Shown piece by piece: positions 26,301 through 37,004 of a stretch of 64,000 nucleotides of DNA. The notes beneath the pieces were generated by a model, which was given only the letters and a program-made list of their open reading frames with translations, ran no database searches and was not told where the DNA came from. The stretch comes from Panorpa germanica (taxonomy: Eukaryota; Arthropoda; Insecta; Mecoptera; Panorpidae). The first letter of the stretch is position 1, and each line of letters opens with the position of its first letter. The position numbers and the translations under genes were made by a program. The DNA lies in NCBI GenBank assembly GCA_963678705.1, contig OY783207.1:20000001-20064000 (forward strand), written 5' to 3'.

Positions 26301-28170
26301 TCCAAATGCCATAACGCCGCTGTTGTTCACCATTGCTATTAGTTCTGCAAAGATAAAAAATATTGAAAATATAATCTATCAGTTAGAATTTTCAATATGC
26401 AAGACATAATTTTTATTGAGAAGGGAAGAGTTGGGTTATGAACCATAACTGAATTTCTATCAAACTGCACTCGAGATGTATAAAGTTAGCTACTAATTAT
26501 ATTTTGATTGTTTTTTTAATTTATATAACGTTGGTTTATTTCCTATGCTGAGTCCTATTACCGATGACCTTCTACTATGTTGCCAGCTTTTGTTGTGTCG
26601 TAACCTCATATATGTGTATTACACCGTTGCCTAATGAGTTTATGAGTATGTATGTACATAATCAATCTAACTTGATAACAACAAAACTCAGAAAAAATAT
26701 TTTTATTCAATTCGCAATATTATAGAATTGTTTAAAATTATAAAAATTAACAAATAATTTTATACTGTGCGTGTAATGTGCGTGTTCGGGTACGAATGTT
26801 GACAGGGCAAAGATTCATGTATCCGTGCACGAATACGAACGCCTATGAGCAAGTCTGAGCAAACGTAGCCTAAGCAACATATATAAAATTAAGGCTTCCT
26901 ACTAAAGCCGGCTTTAGACGATGCACATTTGCTTTAAATTTTTGTCTTCATCGTGTGAGTCAAATATTGGAAGATTCACATGGCAAGTTTCCTGCTAAAC
27001 GGTGAAACGAATGTTTGATCCGAATGATTCATTTATTTTATTAATTTGTTGATATTATAATATGTTAGTGTTATGTTGTGTCAATATATTGACACTAACA
27101 CTGTTTAATAAAAACTTTCAAGTATAAAACCTTCCATTGTTGGACAATTCGTGCAGCAGTGCATGAGATGTGGATCAAGTGTGTGGTCGGAGTAGGAAAA
27201 TCTCTTTTGACGCGGGTCAAAAGACACACAACAGCCCGAACTTTTTCCAACATGAACGTTTGACACATGACATCGGCCACACGCTGCATCGAACGTTGGA
27301 AGCTGTTCATAGCATCGTTTTATCAATATTTTGTAAAATATATACATATAAAACCAGCCATCATACTTTCACGCAGTTGAATGAGGGTTTTATGTACTTG
27401 CTTTCCATAAAAAAAACCTCGCTTTCAAGCTAGCAAGTACACATACGTTTTTAACTCTATATTACACTACTTATTCTCAAAACTTCAGCTTTGCTAAAAC
27501 TACGTAGTTCTATGTGCTCTGAGATCTTACTCTATAGTAATAGAAGAATATTTTCTCTTTCTATTAGAATAATAAAAAAGCAAATAATATTAGAAATGAT
27601 TATATCCATTTAAATAAACTATTACTAGGTTTCGTTTAAGTAAACTGTTACATATATTTGAGGTAATGTCTATGTCTTATATTAAAAAGATTAGGTTCCT
27701 TTCGACTTACCGGAATTAGTATTTGAGATCAAAATTTTGCAGACAGATTTAACAACTGCTTCGACGCTCTCTTGTTTTGTGATGTCCATTTCCAGTAAAT
27801 AACATCTCCGCTTCTCGCACTCGCTGCTAAACAAATCTTTCAAAGCGATAGCACCGGCGGAATGTAAACTCAAGAAAGTAGCTATTACAGTAACTGGTGT
27901 ATTTATCAAATGCCTGACCATGGCATATCCTAACCCGGAGTCGCATCCCGTTATGAAAACGAAATGATTTTCTGTCAACTTTTTACGTTCTGCAGGCGTG
28001 ATATAATACACAATACCTGCACCACTTAAAAGTAAAGTCAGCAGTACTTTAAATAAACTCCTGTAGTTTTTACGAAAAACTGAAACTAAAACGCCAGCGA
28101 ATCCACAACCCACAATAACATGAACTTCATTTAAAAAATTTATAAAATGTCGCGAATAACCAGAACCCAT
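23332..28170 (-). CDS. Short-chain dehydrogenase/reductase, 17beta-HSD/RDH/BDH group (SDR9C-like)
   Basis: Four exons on the minus strand, 27711-28170, 26144-26344, 23863-23967 and 23332-23696, join in frame to 376 residues. Two hydrophobic N-terminal segments (about 16-33 and 41-58) suggest membrane anchoring. The Rossmann motif TGCDSGLG is at 74-81, and NNSG at 161-164 replaces the usual NNAG. The catalytic Ser is about 213 (VTVTSH), and YGASK gives Tyr226 and Lys230 with the normal 13-residue spacing. TGCDSGLG is typical of 11beta-HSD2, 17beta-HSD2, retinol dehydrogenases and hydroxybutyrate dehydrogenase, so an NAD(P)-dependent oxidation of a steroid, retinoid or other lipid alcohol is likely; the substrate is unknown. 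The two large introns hold a MITE and other repeats. The start precedes the first hydrophobic segment. Confidence 0.9.
23968..26143. other. Dehydrogenase intron 2
   Basis: This 2.2-kb intron contains the MITE copy at 24163-24710 and a short GC-rich patch near 25140-25215. The patch has CGCCGCCAGCCCCGGGG flanked by ACCGG words, so it is locally self-complementary. I see no gene in it. Confidence 0.5.
24163..24710 (+). mobile_element. AATGGGC-TIR MITE, copy A
   Basis: This copy starts AATGGGCCTGTGTCCTCA and ends CACAAGCCCATT, with the family body between (GATGTTAATAAATGTAT, GGTCGGCCATATTTG, TTAACGTCAG, AGCTGTAAGGTTGGCA). It is about 548 bp and lacks the segment before the right terminus that is present in copies B and C. 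It lies in the dehydrogenase intron 2. No ORF was found. Confidence 0.85.
26345..27710. other. Dehydrogenase intron 1
   Basis: This 1.37-kb intron has overlapping short ORFs on both strands near 27095-27430 without a recognisable domain. A G+C-richer patch near 27150-27310 could be an old transposon fragment, but I cannot assign it. Confidence 0.4.
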
Positions 28171-28477
28171 TATCCAAATTTAACTTATAGATTAAAATAA
28201 AATCTAAAATAATATCTATTACTATGTGATATTCTTTTGTTTTTCTTTGTAACTGATTGATACAAGTTTTGCTTGATTTTGTTGTTTACGCATTGGAGTC
28301 TGTTTTGAAACTGATTGAAGTTATTGTGGTCTGATCTAAGTAGATATTCATCGTCGGTAGACTCCGCCCATTATGTTTGAATAAAAAGCATTTTTGATTT
28401 GTTTGTTTTTGTTTAAGATTACGATATTATGATCACAAAACATTGTCTGCAAACAAATCAATACAAAGATAATATGC
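28171..28477. promoter_or_regulatory. Upstream region of the dehydrogenase gene
   Basis: These 307 bp separate the dehydrogenase start codon from MITE copy B and probably contain its promoter. No specific element could be identified. Confidence 0.35.
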
Positions 28478-29096
28478 AATGGGCTTGTGTCCTCATTTTT
28501 TAGTGGTCGATTTTTCAATTGTTGATTGAAATTGATGTTATTAAATGTGTATTGCCGTGTCTATTTTAATAAATATCTAAATGTTGACGGAGATATAGCA
28601 ATAAAAAGTTTGAATTGTAGTTTTGTAGTCGGCCATATTTATATGACGTGAAATGCATTTTAACATCGGTTATTTGTTGAGTAGGTCAGTGCTGTGGTAA
28701 TGTTTTGTAGCTGTTGGTAGTCAAATAATCAAGTCAAGTCAACAAATAATAAGTTTTTATTTTATTTAACCCTGCTAAGGCAGACATAATATTGAAATTT
28801 TATTGTTCCTTGAAATAGTTGTAAATAATATTTGATATTTTGATATATAAATACATATAGCAGAGATTTATGAGCTGTAAAGTTGGCAGCGGTTGTGATG
28901 TCACATGCATTTGGAATGTGTACAACGTTGAATCCCTTTAATAATGAAAGAGACAAAATGACTTTTTTAATTGTTTATATCTCTTAACATATAAGGAATT
29001 ATTAAAAAATAATTGAACATTTGAGGTTGTAGTAACCTACTTTATCAATATATAGTACACTTTTATAGAAATTAAGACATAGGACATAAGCCCATT
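28478..29096 (+). mobile_element. AATGGGC-TIR MITE, copy B
   Basis: This copy starts AATGGGCTTGTGTCCTCA and ends AGGACATAAGCCCATT, so the termini are inverted repeats of about 16 bp with one mismatch. It is 619 bp with the full family body, including TTTATCAATATATAGTACAC before the right end. No target-site duplication is evident. Confidence 0.9.
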
Positions 29097-30702
29097 CAGA
29101 ATATCAGTCCTTGCATTCAGTTTACGCTTATTCACTGTAGAATAAGCGTGTCAAACTCAAAACATGACATGAGCCGCAACCGCTGGGTTTAAGTCTCACA
29201 TGTGAGCCGTAAAATATAGAAAAACTTCAAAATTATATTACATAAGTTTATTTTTAAAAGTATAGTTTGTTTATAATATATTAATGGGTTTTTTTTAACA
29301 CTTAACATCTCCAGCAAACATTTTGGAGTAACTTTTGTCATGAAACAATTCAATTAGATTTCACTCCATGACAAAATCATTTCTCCTGTCCTCACTACCA
29401 TTAAAGTCTAACAGAGACATATATATCTTGTTTCTTTTCTATGATAATCTGGTGAAATGGATGTGGAATTTTATCTCTACTGAAATAAATATTTTCAAAT
29501 GTAAAAAAAGAGACAACTGTAAACATTTAAATGTATGATGTGGGAAAGAGAAAGAATATTCTTATGAAAAGATTCTGACAATTTTTTTCATATGTGACAT
29601 CTATCTGAAATCTGAGTGAAAAAGAATTGATTTCTTGACTGGAACTTCACTTACTTTCCTTTGATTTTATATGAATTTTGCATTTATTTAATGATAATGT
29701 TAAACTTCGGTAATTAATATAACGTAACGTAAAAAATTGTTAAATAATATATTTGTTAACTTTTTGGGTGTAGCAATTTTGTTAGAAGTCATGATTTTGG
29801 TTCGATGCGAACATAACTGTAGTTTAACCAAACTAAATACCTGAATTAAATTTTTCGTAAAGTTAGGTAAATGTCATAACTGTAGTTTAACTGGCTATTG
29901 AAAAATCGGCCTTGAAAATATAAAATCAAAAAAGACAATAGTAAAAATCTAAAATACTGACAATAACAAACATAAAAATTCGATTGTTGAAAAAAATTGC
30001 GCCAGTCCGGACGATCCCTTAAGTCCTAAGCAAATTATTTCGTATCTAAATGATATCGCACTCATATCTTCTGTGTATAAAAACCGTTTTTTATTTATTG
30101 TAAATAAGTTAATAAACAAATAAGACTATTTGTTTATCACATTTCAATATTTGGGGTGTTATACGCAGGACCGTAGCAAGAGAGTAGCGAAACTGGCCCC
30201 ACCAACGGTGAACGCAATAAGGGTACGCTAAATTTAGCATTAATAAGATTAAATGTAAGGAAAATAGACCCTCAAGCGATAGGCTTGAAGTCAATTGCAA
30301 CTAGATACAATTGATAATAGTGTAGCGCACCAGGCCTTGATTAAATCTAATTATTTTCCGGGGGCGCGATCATGGATAAAATGATTAAAATTTAACAGGT
30401 TTGCAAAATTGAGTCAAAGCTGTCATTTTTTATGAAGAGAGAGACGGTGTTTTTTCTACAACTATAGCGAAATGTATTTATTGAGTATTATTAAATGGAC
30501 TTGCGAACCATGATAAAGTTTGTATCAGTACTTTAGGTTTCCAATTATTTTTTATAAGTCGCAATATTATAGCAGATATTAACAATTAAAATAGTTCTTT
30601 TATACTTTAAAATACTAATACTATTTAATCTTAAAATGTCTTTTATTACTTTATAGCTAAACTCCTTTAATCCTTAAAAAGGACTTCTTAAGCTTTTACC
30701 TA
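29097..30702. other. Intergenic sequence with repeat remnants
   Basis: The stretch near 29305-29345 (CAGCAAACATTTTGGAGTAA, then TTGTCATGAAA) resembles the second MITE-like family seen at 30703-30881 and 42345-42540. TGCGAACATAACTGTAGTTTAAC near 29825 partly recurs near 29877. A mixed segment at 30150-30370 holds GC-richer sequence with no ORF. I see no gene. Confidence 0.4.
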
Positions 30703-30881
30703 GTAAACATTTTGGAGTCGCTTTGCCATCATATTGAAGATGCGTATGATTTTTTGTCATGAAAGAGTTCATTTACACAGTCGTTCATATGAATGTGACA
30801 TACTAATAAAGATAAAGTTGATGCGAACTATAATTGAAGTGCGATAGTGATAGAAACGTCACAAAACAGGACACTTCACCA
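30703..30881. mobile_element. Second MITE-like family (AGTAAACATTTTGG end)
   Basis: This segment starts TAGTAAACATTTTGGAGTCG. It shares with the reverse complement of about 42345-42540 the blocks CATATGAA, GTTGATGCGAAC, GTGA(T/C)AGAAAC and TTTCACCAAA. A further relative is near 55205-55335 (CCATGAAAGAGTTTAC, GTTGATGCGAACC). It directly abuts MITE copy C. Confidence 0.5.
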
Positions 30882-31530
30882 AATGGGCTTGTGTCCTCAT
30901 TTTTTAGTGATCGATTTTTCAATTGTTGATTGAAATTGATGTTAATAAATGTGTATTGGCGTATCTATTTTATTAAATATGGAAATGTTGACGGAGATAT
31001 AGCAATTAAAAGTTTGAATTGTAGTTTTAGCGCTAGAAATGGTCGGCCATATTTGTATGACGTGAAATGCATTTATACGTCAGTTATTTGTTGAGTAGGT
31101 CAGTGCTTTGGTAATGTTTTGTAGCTGTTGGTAGTCGAAATAATTAAGTCAAATCAAAGAATAATAAGTTTTTATTTTATTTAACCCTGTTACGGCAGAC
31201 TAATATTGGAATTTGAGTGTTCCTTGAAATAGCTGTAAATAATATTTGATATTTTGATATATAAACACATATAGCAGAGATTTATGAGCTGTAAGGTTGG
31301 TAACCCTACACAATGCTATACAAGGATTGTGATGTCACATGCACTTGGAATGTCTACAACGTTGAATCCCTTTAATAATTAAAGAGACAAAATGACTTTT
31401 TTAATTGTTAATATCTCTTAACATATAAGGAGTTATTAAAAAATAATTGAACATTTGAAGTTCTAGTAACCCACTTTATCAATATATAGTATACTTTTAT
31501 AGAAATTAAGACATAGGATACAAGCCCATT
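30882..31530 (+). mobile_element. AATGGGC-TIR MITE, copy C
   Basis: The left end is AATGGGCTTGTGTCCTCA and the right end is AGGATACAAGCCCATT. At 649 bp it is the longest copy. Relative to the other copies it has about 25 extra bases near 31303-31327 (AACCCTACACAATGC...) within the GGTTGG...TTGTGATGTCACATGCA region. It ends about 185 bp downstream of the stop of the 1762-aa gene. Confidence 0.9.
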
Positions 31531-31715
31531 GTTTTGGGTGTAATCTGTATGATAACCAACGGATAGATTTACTTTCCAAAAAGCAGTAGTAGCAGGTTTA
31601 ATCGAAGGAATCTATCCAATTAAGATTAAGAAAATAAATGTAAAAATGATTAGAAAATATTTTCTTTACTGTTACTTTTAAAATAATATTATGTACAAAC
31701 AAATATATTTTATTT

Positions 31716-34700
31716 TCACTCTTCTTTTTCGAAATTACTTTTTACATTTTTGAACACTTTGTTATTAGACCCAACACGGCCATTCAGAATAGGAAATGAT
31801 CTTTTTTGATTTGAATGACGCTTGACAAATCTTGGTAACTCAATAGTTCTGTTCCGGAAAGTTGTGATGATGTTATGTTCGGCCGACGTGCATTGCTGAA
31901 TTAAGTTATTCAAGTCATCAAATATCTCACACATGGATTGTGTTTCATAGTTAACCTTATCTATTATATCGTTAGCGGATGCTTCATCTAAAGTCTGATC
32001 TTCTTTACTATCCATCGATACGGGATCATAAGTAGAATCGCTTTCTACAGATTTAGCGATTGGCATGAATATCTCCTTTTTGAAAAACTTATCTGTAGTT
32101 AAGAATGAATTAGACATACCTAAGAATTCCTTCTTAAATTTACAACTCACGTTTTCTTTTGTTTGTCTATTATTTTTGAAGTTTAGTTTTTTCATTTCCG
32201 CCGAAGCTTTCATGATGGCGTTAGCTTTTATTTTGGCTTTATTTAAATCATCCCCTGTTTTCTCCACCAGAGTGTTCCCTGACTGACTCGCTTCGCTACT
32301 GCTGTAGGATTTCTTGTTGTTATTTATCATGACGCAACCAACGTAATACGTGCAGTTGTTGTCTCGGTGTTTCTTAACCTTCTCTGTCTCTATGTCAGTT
32401 GCCCCAACACCAGGCCTCTTCACTGCCAACATGTCTCTGTCCACAACGCAATACGGAACTGCACCAGGTAGATTTCTATCAAAAGTTGATGGTTTTAATC
32501 GCCCCAATTGTTTTTCAAATAGAACCGGACCCGCTATATATTCAACTGATTTCTCAACCCCGGTTTTTATCGGTTTATTCGTATAATTTACTAATGTCTT
32601 GTGACCAGGAGATTTATAAGAAAGTTGTATGCAATCCACTTTTTGATTTATTTTGGAAGTTTTTCTTCGCCTCTTAAATAAAGTTTCTGTGTAACATTTA
32701 GAGAAAGAATCTCGACGAATCACTGACGGTTTAGGTGTAACATTCACTTCATTAATATCAGGACAGATGCAACTTTTGTGCAACGGTTCTTCCGTTCTAA
32801 CAGCTTCCCACGTTTTAAAGCATAGAGTTTCGCATGGATATGGTATTTGTATTTCCGGAACTATGCTAGCAGCGGTGAATTTTGTTGAAATTACGTACGG
32901 TTTCTTGATTTCTGATGATTTTTCTTTGGTAATATTTAAATCGTTCTGATGAAAAGAGAACGGATTTTTATTAGCATTACAACCAGCAGATGCTATTTTT
33001 GGGAAATTAAGCGAAGCAATTTTTGGAGAGTTTAGCATTCCATGCGAAAAACTAGGTTCATATGGTTTATTCCTTGTTGGAAACTTTGAGCAAACTTGTG
33101 GTATTGGACATAATATATCGTTGTTATACTTCAAACTTTGTACTTTTAATTCATTCTCTCCTTGATGGTCAACATCTTGTAGAAAATCATTCTCAATACA
33201 AGATGTTTGATTGTTAATATTTATTGTTGACAATATGCTGTTAGAACTATTTCCGTCTGAAGATTTGATCAAACTATTAGAATCACCAATAGATTGATAA
33301 GAGTTATCTTGTAGTCTTTTAGGTACATTGTCCAATTCCTCTGGTACAACTTCAGTTGCCACACTAGCAGTTCCAGAAGTATTTGAAGTTTTAGATATAT
33401 ATTCTTCGTCTTTAAATGAAATGTATTTCTTAAAAAATATTTCTTCAGATTCTTTAATGTTGACTTGTGACTTTGTTTGTGTATTTTCGTGTTTCTGTGT
33501 TGGTAGTTTGTGTTCTCCGTACATTATACAGCTTGTATAGACATCACCATTCGAGACCAGTTTTTCCTCTGCACCACATTTTTTTGAAGAATACGTCTTT
33601 TTCATTGCTATTAAATTATCAAGAGATTTGACTGAATCTTCAGCGATGCGTATAACGCAGACTCCCGGTGCTTCTGAATGAACTATCATCCTCGGATTCG
33701 TTCCTTGGTTAACCATGGGTCGACTGCATTGATTATGAACATCACCCATAGAACACTTCACAGACTCTGCAGATTTCGCAGAGACATCTAAAATTCCCAA
33801 ACTTCCGTCAATGTTTATTCCGGCAGCAACTAATTTATCTTCAGCTGCCTTTTCATTTCCATTTCTAATTTCAAATGTCTTATTTTCCGCAATGTTGACC
33901 ACAATATTAGTGCATTTGCTCATTGCATGCTCTTTGTCTTTTTCGTGCAAATTAACGTTGTCCAATACAGTTTGATCACTTGGACTTTTTAGTGAATCAG
34001 AATTCAACGCGTTGCAATTATCATCTACGGATTTTACTCCCACTGCAGATATATTTTCTAGATTAATTAATTTTTGAAAAACTTCGGAGCAATCTTCATT
34101 GATGGAATCAGTAGGCTTAATTTTAGTTGACTCACAATGACGTCGACTCTTTTTTTCTCTATGACAACTCTCGGATTCTGATTCGCCACTATCTCTGAGT
34201 GGATTTTTGTAGTATATATAAGATGGAAAACTCTCGCGCCTTGCACTACGGGCTTTCATATAATCTTCGTTCAAGTTCTTAACGTTATGTTTTTTGGAAT
34301 TCAAAATATTTGCAAATAATCCCGAAAATGTTCTACCGTCGTCTAATGTTTGAATTTCCGTTGCCTTCATATCCTTAGAAATATTACGCTTTGCAATATC
34401 TTTATTATTCATATATAACACTTGAGCGACATTTTTCGGACATTTGTCTTCATAAGAATTGATAGATGAATTGAATGATTTCGATACTTGTCTTTTGTCA
34501 AAAATATCATGAATACTAAGAGGTCTTGGAAGTTTTGAATGACTTGGAAACTTCGGTATCAATGGTACATTTAGAGTTATAGGCTGATTACTTTTTGGTG
34601 ATATGAAAATTCTTGGAGTGTTATCTTTGCTGGAACTTTCCCTCTTTTTATCATTTTTAATCTTCGATTTTTCAAACGATGTACATTCTACCCATTTCCT

Positions 34701-37004
34701 ATGTTTTCTTTTATCTTCCTTTACAAATTTTTCTAACGGTTCATCAAATGTGGATTCTTCTTCCGTTGTATTCGTTCGATCTTGGCTATCTTTTTCATTT
34801 TCATTAGATGTACTACCACTTTTAGATTTTTCAAAAAATGTGCTTGAACTTACTTTTAGTGAGATATCTGACTCCAGTTCGGTATTTGCTTCTTCAGATG
34901 ATTCCTTAACAATTGTTTCCGATTTTGGTGGGTCTTCAATAATTTTCTTTACTTTCTTTGTTGAGGCTTGCGCATTATCCGTGTAATACCGGTTGGGCTT
35001 TCGCGAATTTTCCGGTAATACAACTTCCATCGATATCAGCTCTCCAGCTTCATTTGTAACCTGCAAGTGCATTTGTTTCTGATTACCTCGGTGTCCACTA
35101 TGACTCAATCTTTTAACTGGGTAAATTAAAGGATTGTTTGGATAGCCTTTATGTAAATCGTACTGATTGTATATAAGATCATTCATTACGTTATCTCCAT
35201 ACTTCAAGTTCTTCTGCATTTGGCGATCGGTATTTTCTATCCTTTTGTCCATTGCCAACTTATTTGCATTTTCTAATAAATCCTTCTCATACTTTGCTTT
35301 TGATATATTATAAAAATCGTTACATAGGTTATGCGTCATGTGTGTGCAACAAAGCGCGCATTGAACATTTGCGTTCGATTTCTTTTTGCGAACTGATCCA
35401 CTGCCTGTGCTGGTTGGCTCTGTCGTTGTTCCTGTTTCTGTCGTTGTTCTTATTCCTGTTGTTGTCTCTGTCCCTTCCCCAGTCCTCGTCGCTGTCGCTG
35501 TCACTGTCTTACCATCAGAGGATTCCTTATTTAATGAACCTTTATGTGGTGGGCTAGCAGCCGACAATGGAGACGGTGAACTTGTCCTCGAACTTTGCGG
35601 TGCATACGTTCTCGAAATGTGTGGTACAAACGTTCTCGAAACTTGATGTGTAGACGTTCTTGAAGATTTCTTCATCTTAGCAGAATTCAATTCTGGATTA
35701 TCGACTTGAACGCCTTGATTTACCCTCGTGGTCTTAAGCCTGTTCTGCGATATTGTCGTTGAACAACGGTTGTTAATGTAACTTTGTGATCTGTGGCAAT
35801 GAATTTCTTCATTAATCATCTCAGTCTCGCAATTTTTGATTGCGCAGCTACACGATGCATGCATGGCCTCTTGTGAGTATTGAGTTACTTTCTCAACAGT
35901 TTCCGTTGGAGATCCATGCCCAATATGAATGCCGCATGAGGGACCATACGCTCCCCCGAACTTTGAACATTCACGTGCTTGACATGTCGTATTACCAGCA
36001 GGACAAAGGCGACATACAGGGCATTTTGCTCTACACTTTCTTTGCATTTCTGATGGTGTTGGAGTAACAAAACATCTCTCAACTTCTTGACCACAAGTTG
36101 GACATTCTCTTGGGCAAGAACATGGGGGAGGAATGCAGCATGCACAAATATTTCCGCCAACTAAACCAGTAGTACTTGTTAGAATACTGTAAGGACCGTA
36201 CTTTCTTTCCTTCACTAATATTTGCTGTACTGAAACTACTGAACTGCATGGTGTCCTATACATCTCTTTCACTGCAGTCCAAGCAACTTTGCAGTCTTTT
36301 TTGGTGACCCTCCCAGACCTTTGCCCCGTACATGGACCCATATCTACTTGGCAAATATCTGTATTATCTGTAACGGTGTTATCTGTAATGGTGTTATCTG
36401 TATTGGTATTATCTGTATTGCTATTATCTGTTTCGGGGTGATATTCGCGTTTTTGCCATTTTTTAGTTTTCGGATTTTTATTTTTTGATTTATAGTGGAG
36501 ATCATGAGTTTCTCTATCGTGCCCTTTTTTTCTTGATTTCTTTGAAAAATTCTCTTCTTGCCTTTGGGATGCAACAACATAACACCGCTCTCTATAATTA
36601 ATATCTGCTTTACGCTTTTTCTTGTTTTTTAACGCATCAATTACTATTATTTGTTCGACATAATTATTTTTAATATTAGTTCCATCTTTGGAGTCCAAAC
36701 CATCGATTAATTTTTGGTCGTTATATGTTCTTATTGGAAGCAACGGTTTTACGTAATTACATTGTTCTACAACACAAGTAAGAGGATGACCATGAAAATA
36801 TGTATCAGAAGCTGACCGAGTCAGTGAGGGGTAGTATCTGTTGTTTCCTTGGCTAGTAGTAATACCGTTCTCAGAACTTGACTTAGTAAAATTGCTCAGT
36901 AGTAAATGGTCCGACAAGTTTCTTGTTACTTTAGCCTTTTCCGGTCTTGTACTAACCCGACTACCAGATTCTTCCTCAGATGTTGGCTTCGTATTAATAA
37001 CCAT
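31716..37004 (-). CDS. Uncharacterised 1762-residue single-exon protein
   Basis: One uninterrupted frame of 5.3 kb on the minus strand, which is far too long to arise by chance in A+T-rich DNA. I do not recognise the family. Residues 1-180 are basic with a KNKKKRK cluster, possibly a nuclear signal. A TDNT-type pentapeptide repeat lies at about 192-215. Residues 287-358 are Cys-rich (CACCIPPPCSCPRECPTCG, then CPVCRLC), suggesting metal binding. SRT-containing repeats are at about 447-475, followed by a Thr/Gly/Glu-rich segment and CALCC near 549. The remainder is Ser/Lys/Asn-rich and probably disordered. No signal peptide or membrane segment is visible. MITEs lie close to the 3' side. The ATG at 37004 is the first in frame; 5' non-coding exons may exist. 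An intronless germline gene or a retrocopy are both possible. Confidence 0.75.
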   Translation of the reverse strand: MVINTKPTSEEESGSRVSTRPEKAKVTRNLSDHLLLSNFTKSSSENGITTSQGNNRYYPSLTRSASDTYFHGHPLTCVVEQCNYVKPLLPIRTYNDQKLIDGLDSKDGTNIKNNYVEQIIVIDALKNKKKRKADINYRERCYVVASQRQEENFSKKSRKKGHDRETHDLHYKSKNKNPKTKKWQKREYHPETDNSNTDNTNTDNTITDNTVTDNTDICQVDMGPCTGQRSGRVTKKDCKVAWTAVKEMYRTPCSSVVSVQQILVKERKYGPYSILTSTTGLVGGNICACCIPPPCSCPRECPTCGQEVERCFVTPTPSEMQRKCRAKCPVCRLCPAGNTTCQARECSKFGGAYGPSCGIHIGHGSPTETVEKVTQYSQEAMHASCSCAIKNCETEMINEEIHCHRSQSYINNRCSTTISQNRLKTTRVNQGVQVDNPELNSAKMKKSSRTSTHQVSRTFVPHISRTYAPQSSRTSSPSPLSAASPPHKGSLNKESSDGKTVTATATRTGEGTETTTGIRTTTETGTTTEPTSTGSGSVRKKKSNANVQCALCCTHMTHNLCNDFYNISKAKYEKDLLENANKLAMDKRIENTDRQMQKNLKYGDNVMNDLIYNQYDLHKGYPNNPLIYPVKRLSHSGHRGNQKQMHLQVTNEAGELISMEVVLPENSRKPNRYYTDNAQASTKKVKKIIEDPPKSETIVKESSEEANTELESDISLKVSSSTFFEKSKSGSTSNENEKDSQDRTNTTEEESTFDEPLEKFVKEDKRKHRKWVECTSFEKSKIKNDKKRESSSKDNTPRIFISPKSNQPITLNVPLIPKFPSHSKLPRPLSIHDIFDKRQVSKSFNSSINSYEDKCPKNVAQVLYMNNKDIAKRNISKDMKATEIQTLDDGRTFSGLFANILNSKKHNVKNLNEDYMKARSARRESFPSYIYYKNPLRDSGESESESCHREKKSRRHCESTKIKPTDSINEDCSEVFQKLINLENISAVGVKSVDDNCNALNSDSLKSPSDQTVLDNVNLHEKDKEHAMSKCTNIVVNIAENKTFEIRNGNEKAAEDKLVAAGINIDGSLGILDVSAKSAESVKCSMGDVHNQCSRPMVNQGTNPRMIVHSEAPGVCVIRIAEDSVKSLDNLIAMKKTYSSKKCGAEEKLVSNGDVYTSCIMYGEHKLPTQKHENTQTKSQVNIKESEEIFFKKYISFKDEEYISKTSNTSGTASVATEVVPEELDNVPKRLQDNSYQSIGDSNSLIKSSDGNSSNSILSTININNQTSCIENDFLQDVDHQGENELKVQSLKYNNDILCPIPQVCSKFPTRNKPYEPSFSHGMLNSPKIASLNFPKIASAGCNANKNPFSFHQNDLNITKEKSSEIKKPYVISTKFTAASIVPEIQIPYPCETLCFKTWEAVRTEEPLHKSCICPDINEVNVTPKPSVIRRDSFSKCYTETLFKRRRKTSKINQKVDCIQLSYKSPGHKTLVNYTNKPIKTGVEKSVEYIAGPVLFEKQLGRLKPSTFDRNLPGAVPYCVVDRDMLAVKRPGVGATDIETEKVKKHRDNNCTYYVGCVMINNNKKSYSSSEASQSGNTLVEKTGDDLNKAKIKANAIMKASAEMKKLNFKNNRQTKENVSCKFKKEFLGMSNSFLTTDKFFKKEIFMPIAKSVESDSTYDPVSMDSKEDQTLDEASANDIIDKVNYETQSMCEIFDDLNNLIQQCTSAEHNIITTFRNRTIELPRFVKRHSNQKRSFPILNGRVGSNNKVFKNVKSNFEKEE
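36356..36436 (-). repeat. 15-bp coding minisatellite (TDNT-type repeats)
   Basis: A 15-bp unit encoding five residues (pattern xTDNT with x = N, I or V) is repeated about five times within the 1762-aa protein. Units differ mainly at the first codon, so it is still close to a recent tandem expansion. Confidence 0.7.

Noticed and set aside
27095..27433. Overlapping ORFs on both strands in dehydrogenase intron 1
   Set aside because: They are mirror-frame artefacts of a slightly G+C-richer patch, without domains.
35252..35646. Plus-strand ORFs rich in Val/Leu/Ser opposite the 1762-aa gene
   Set aside because: They are shadows of the repetitive Thr/Gly/Glu-rich coding sequence on the other strand.
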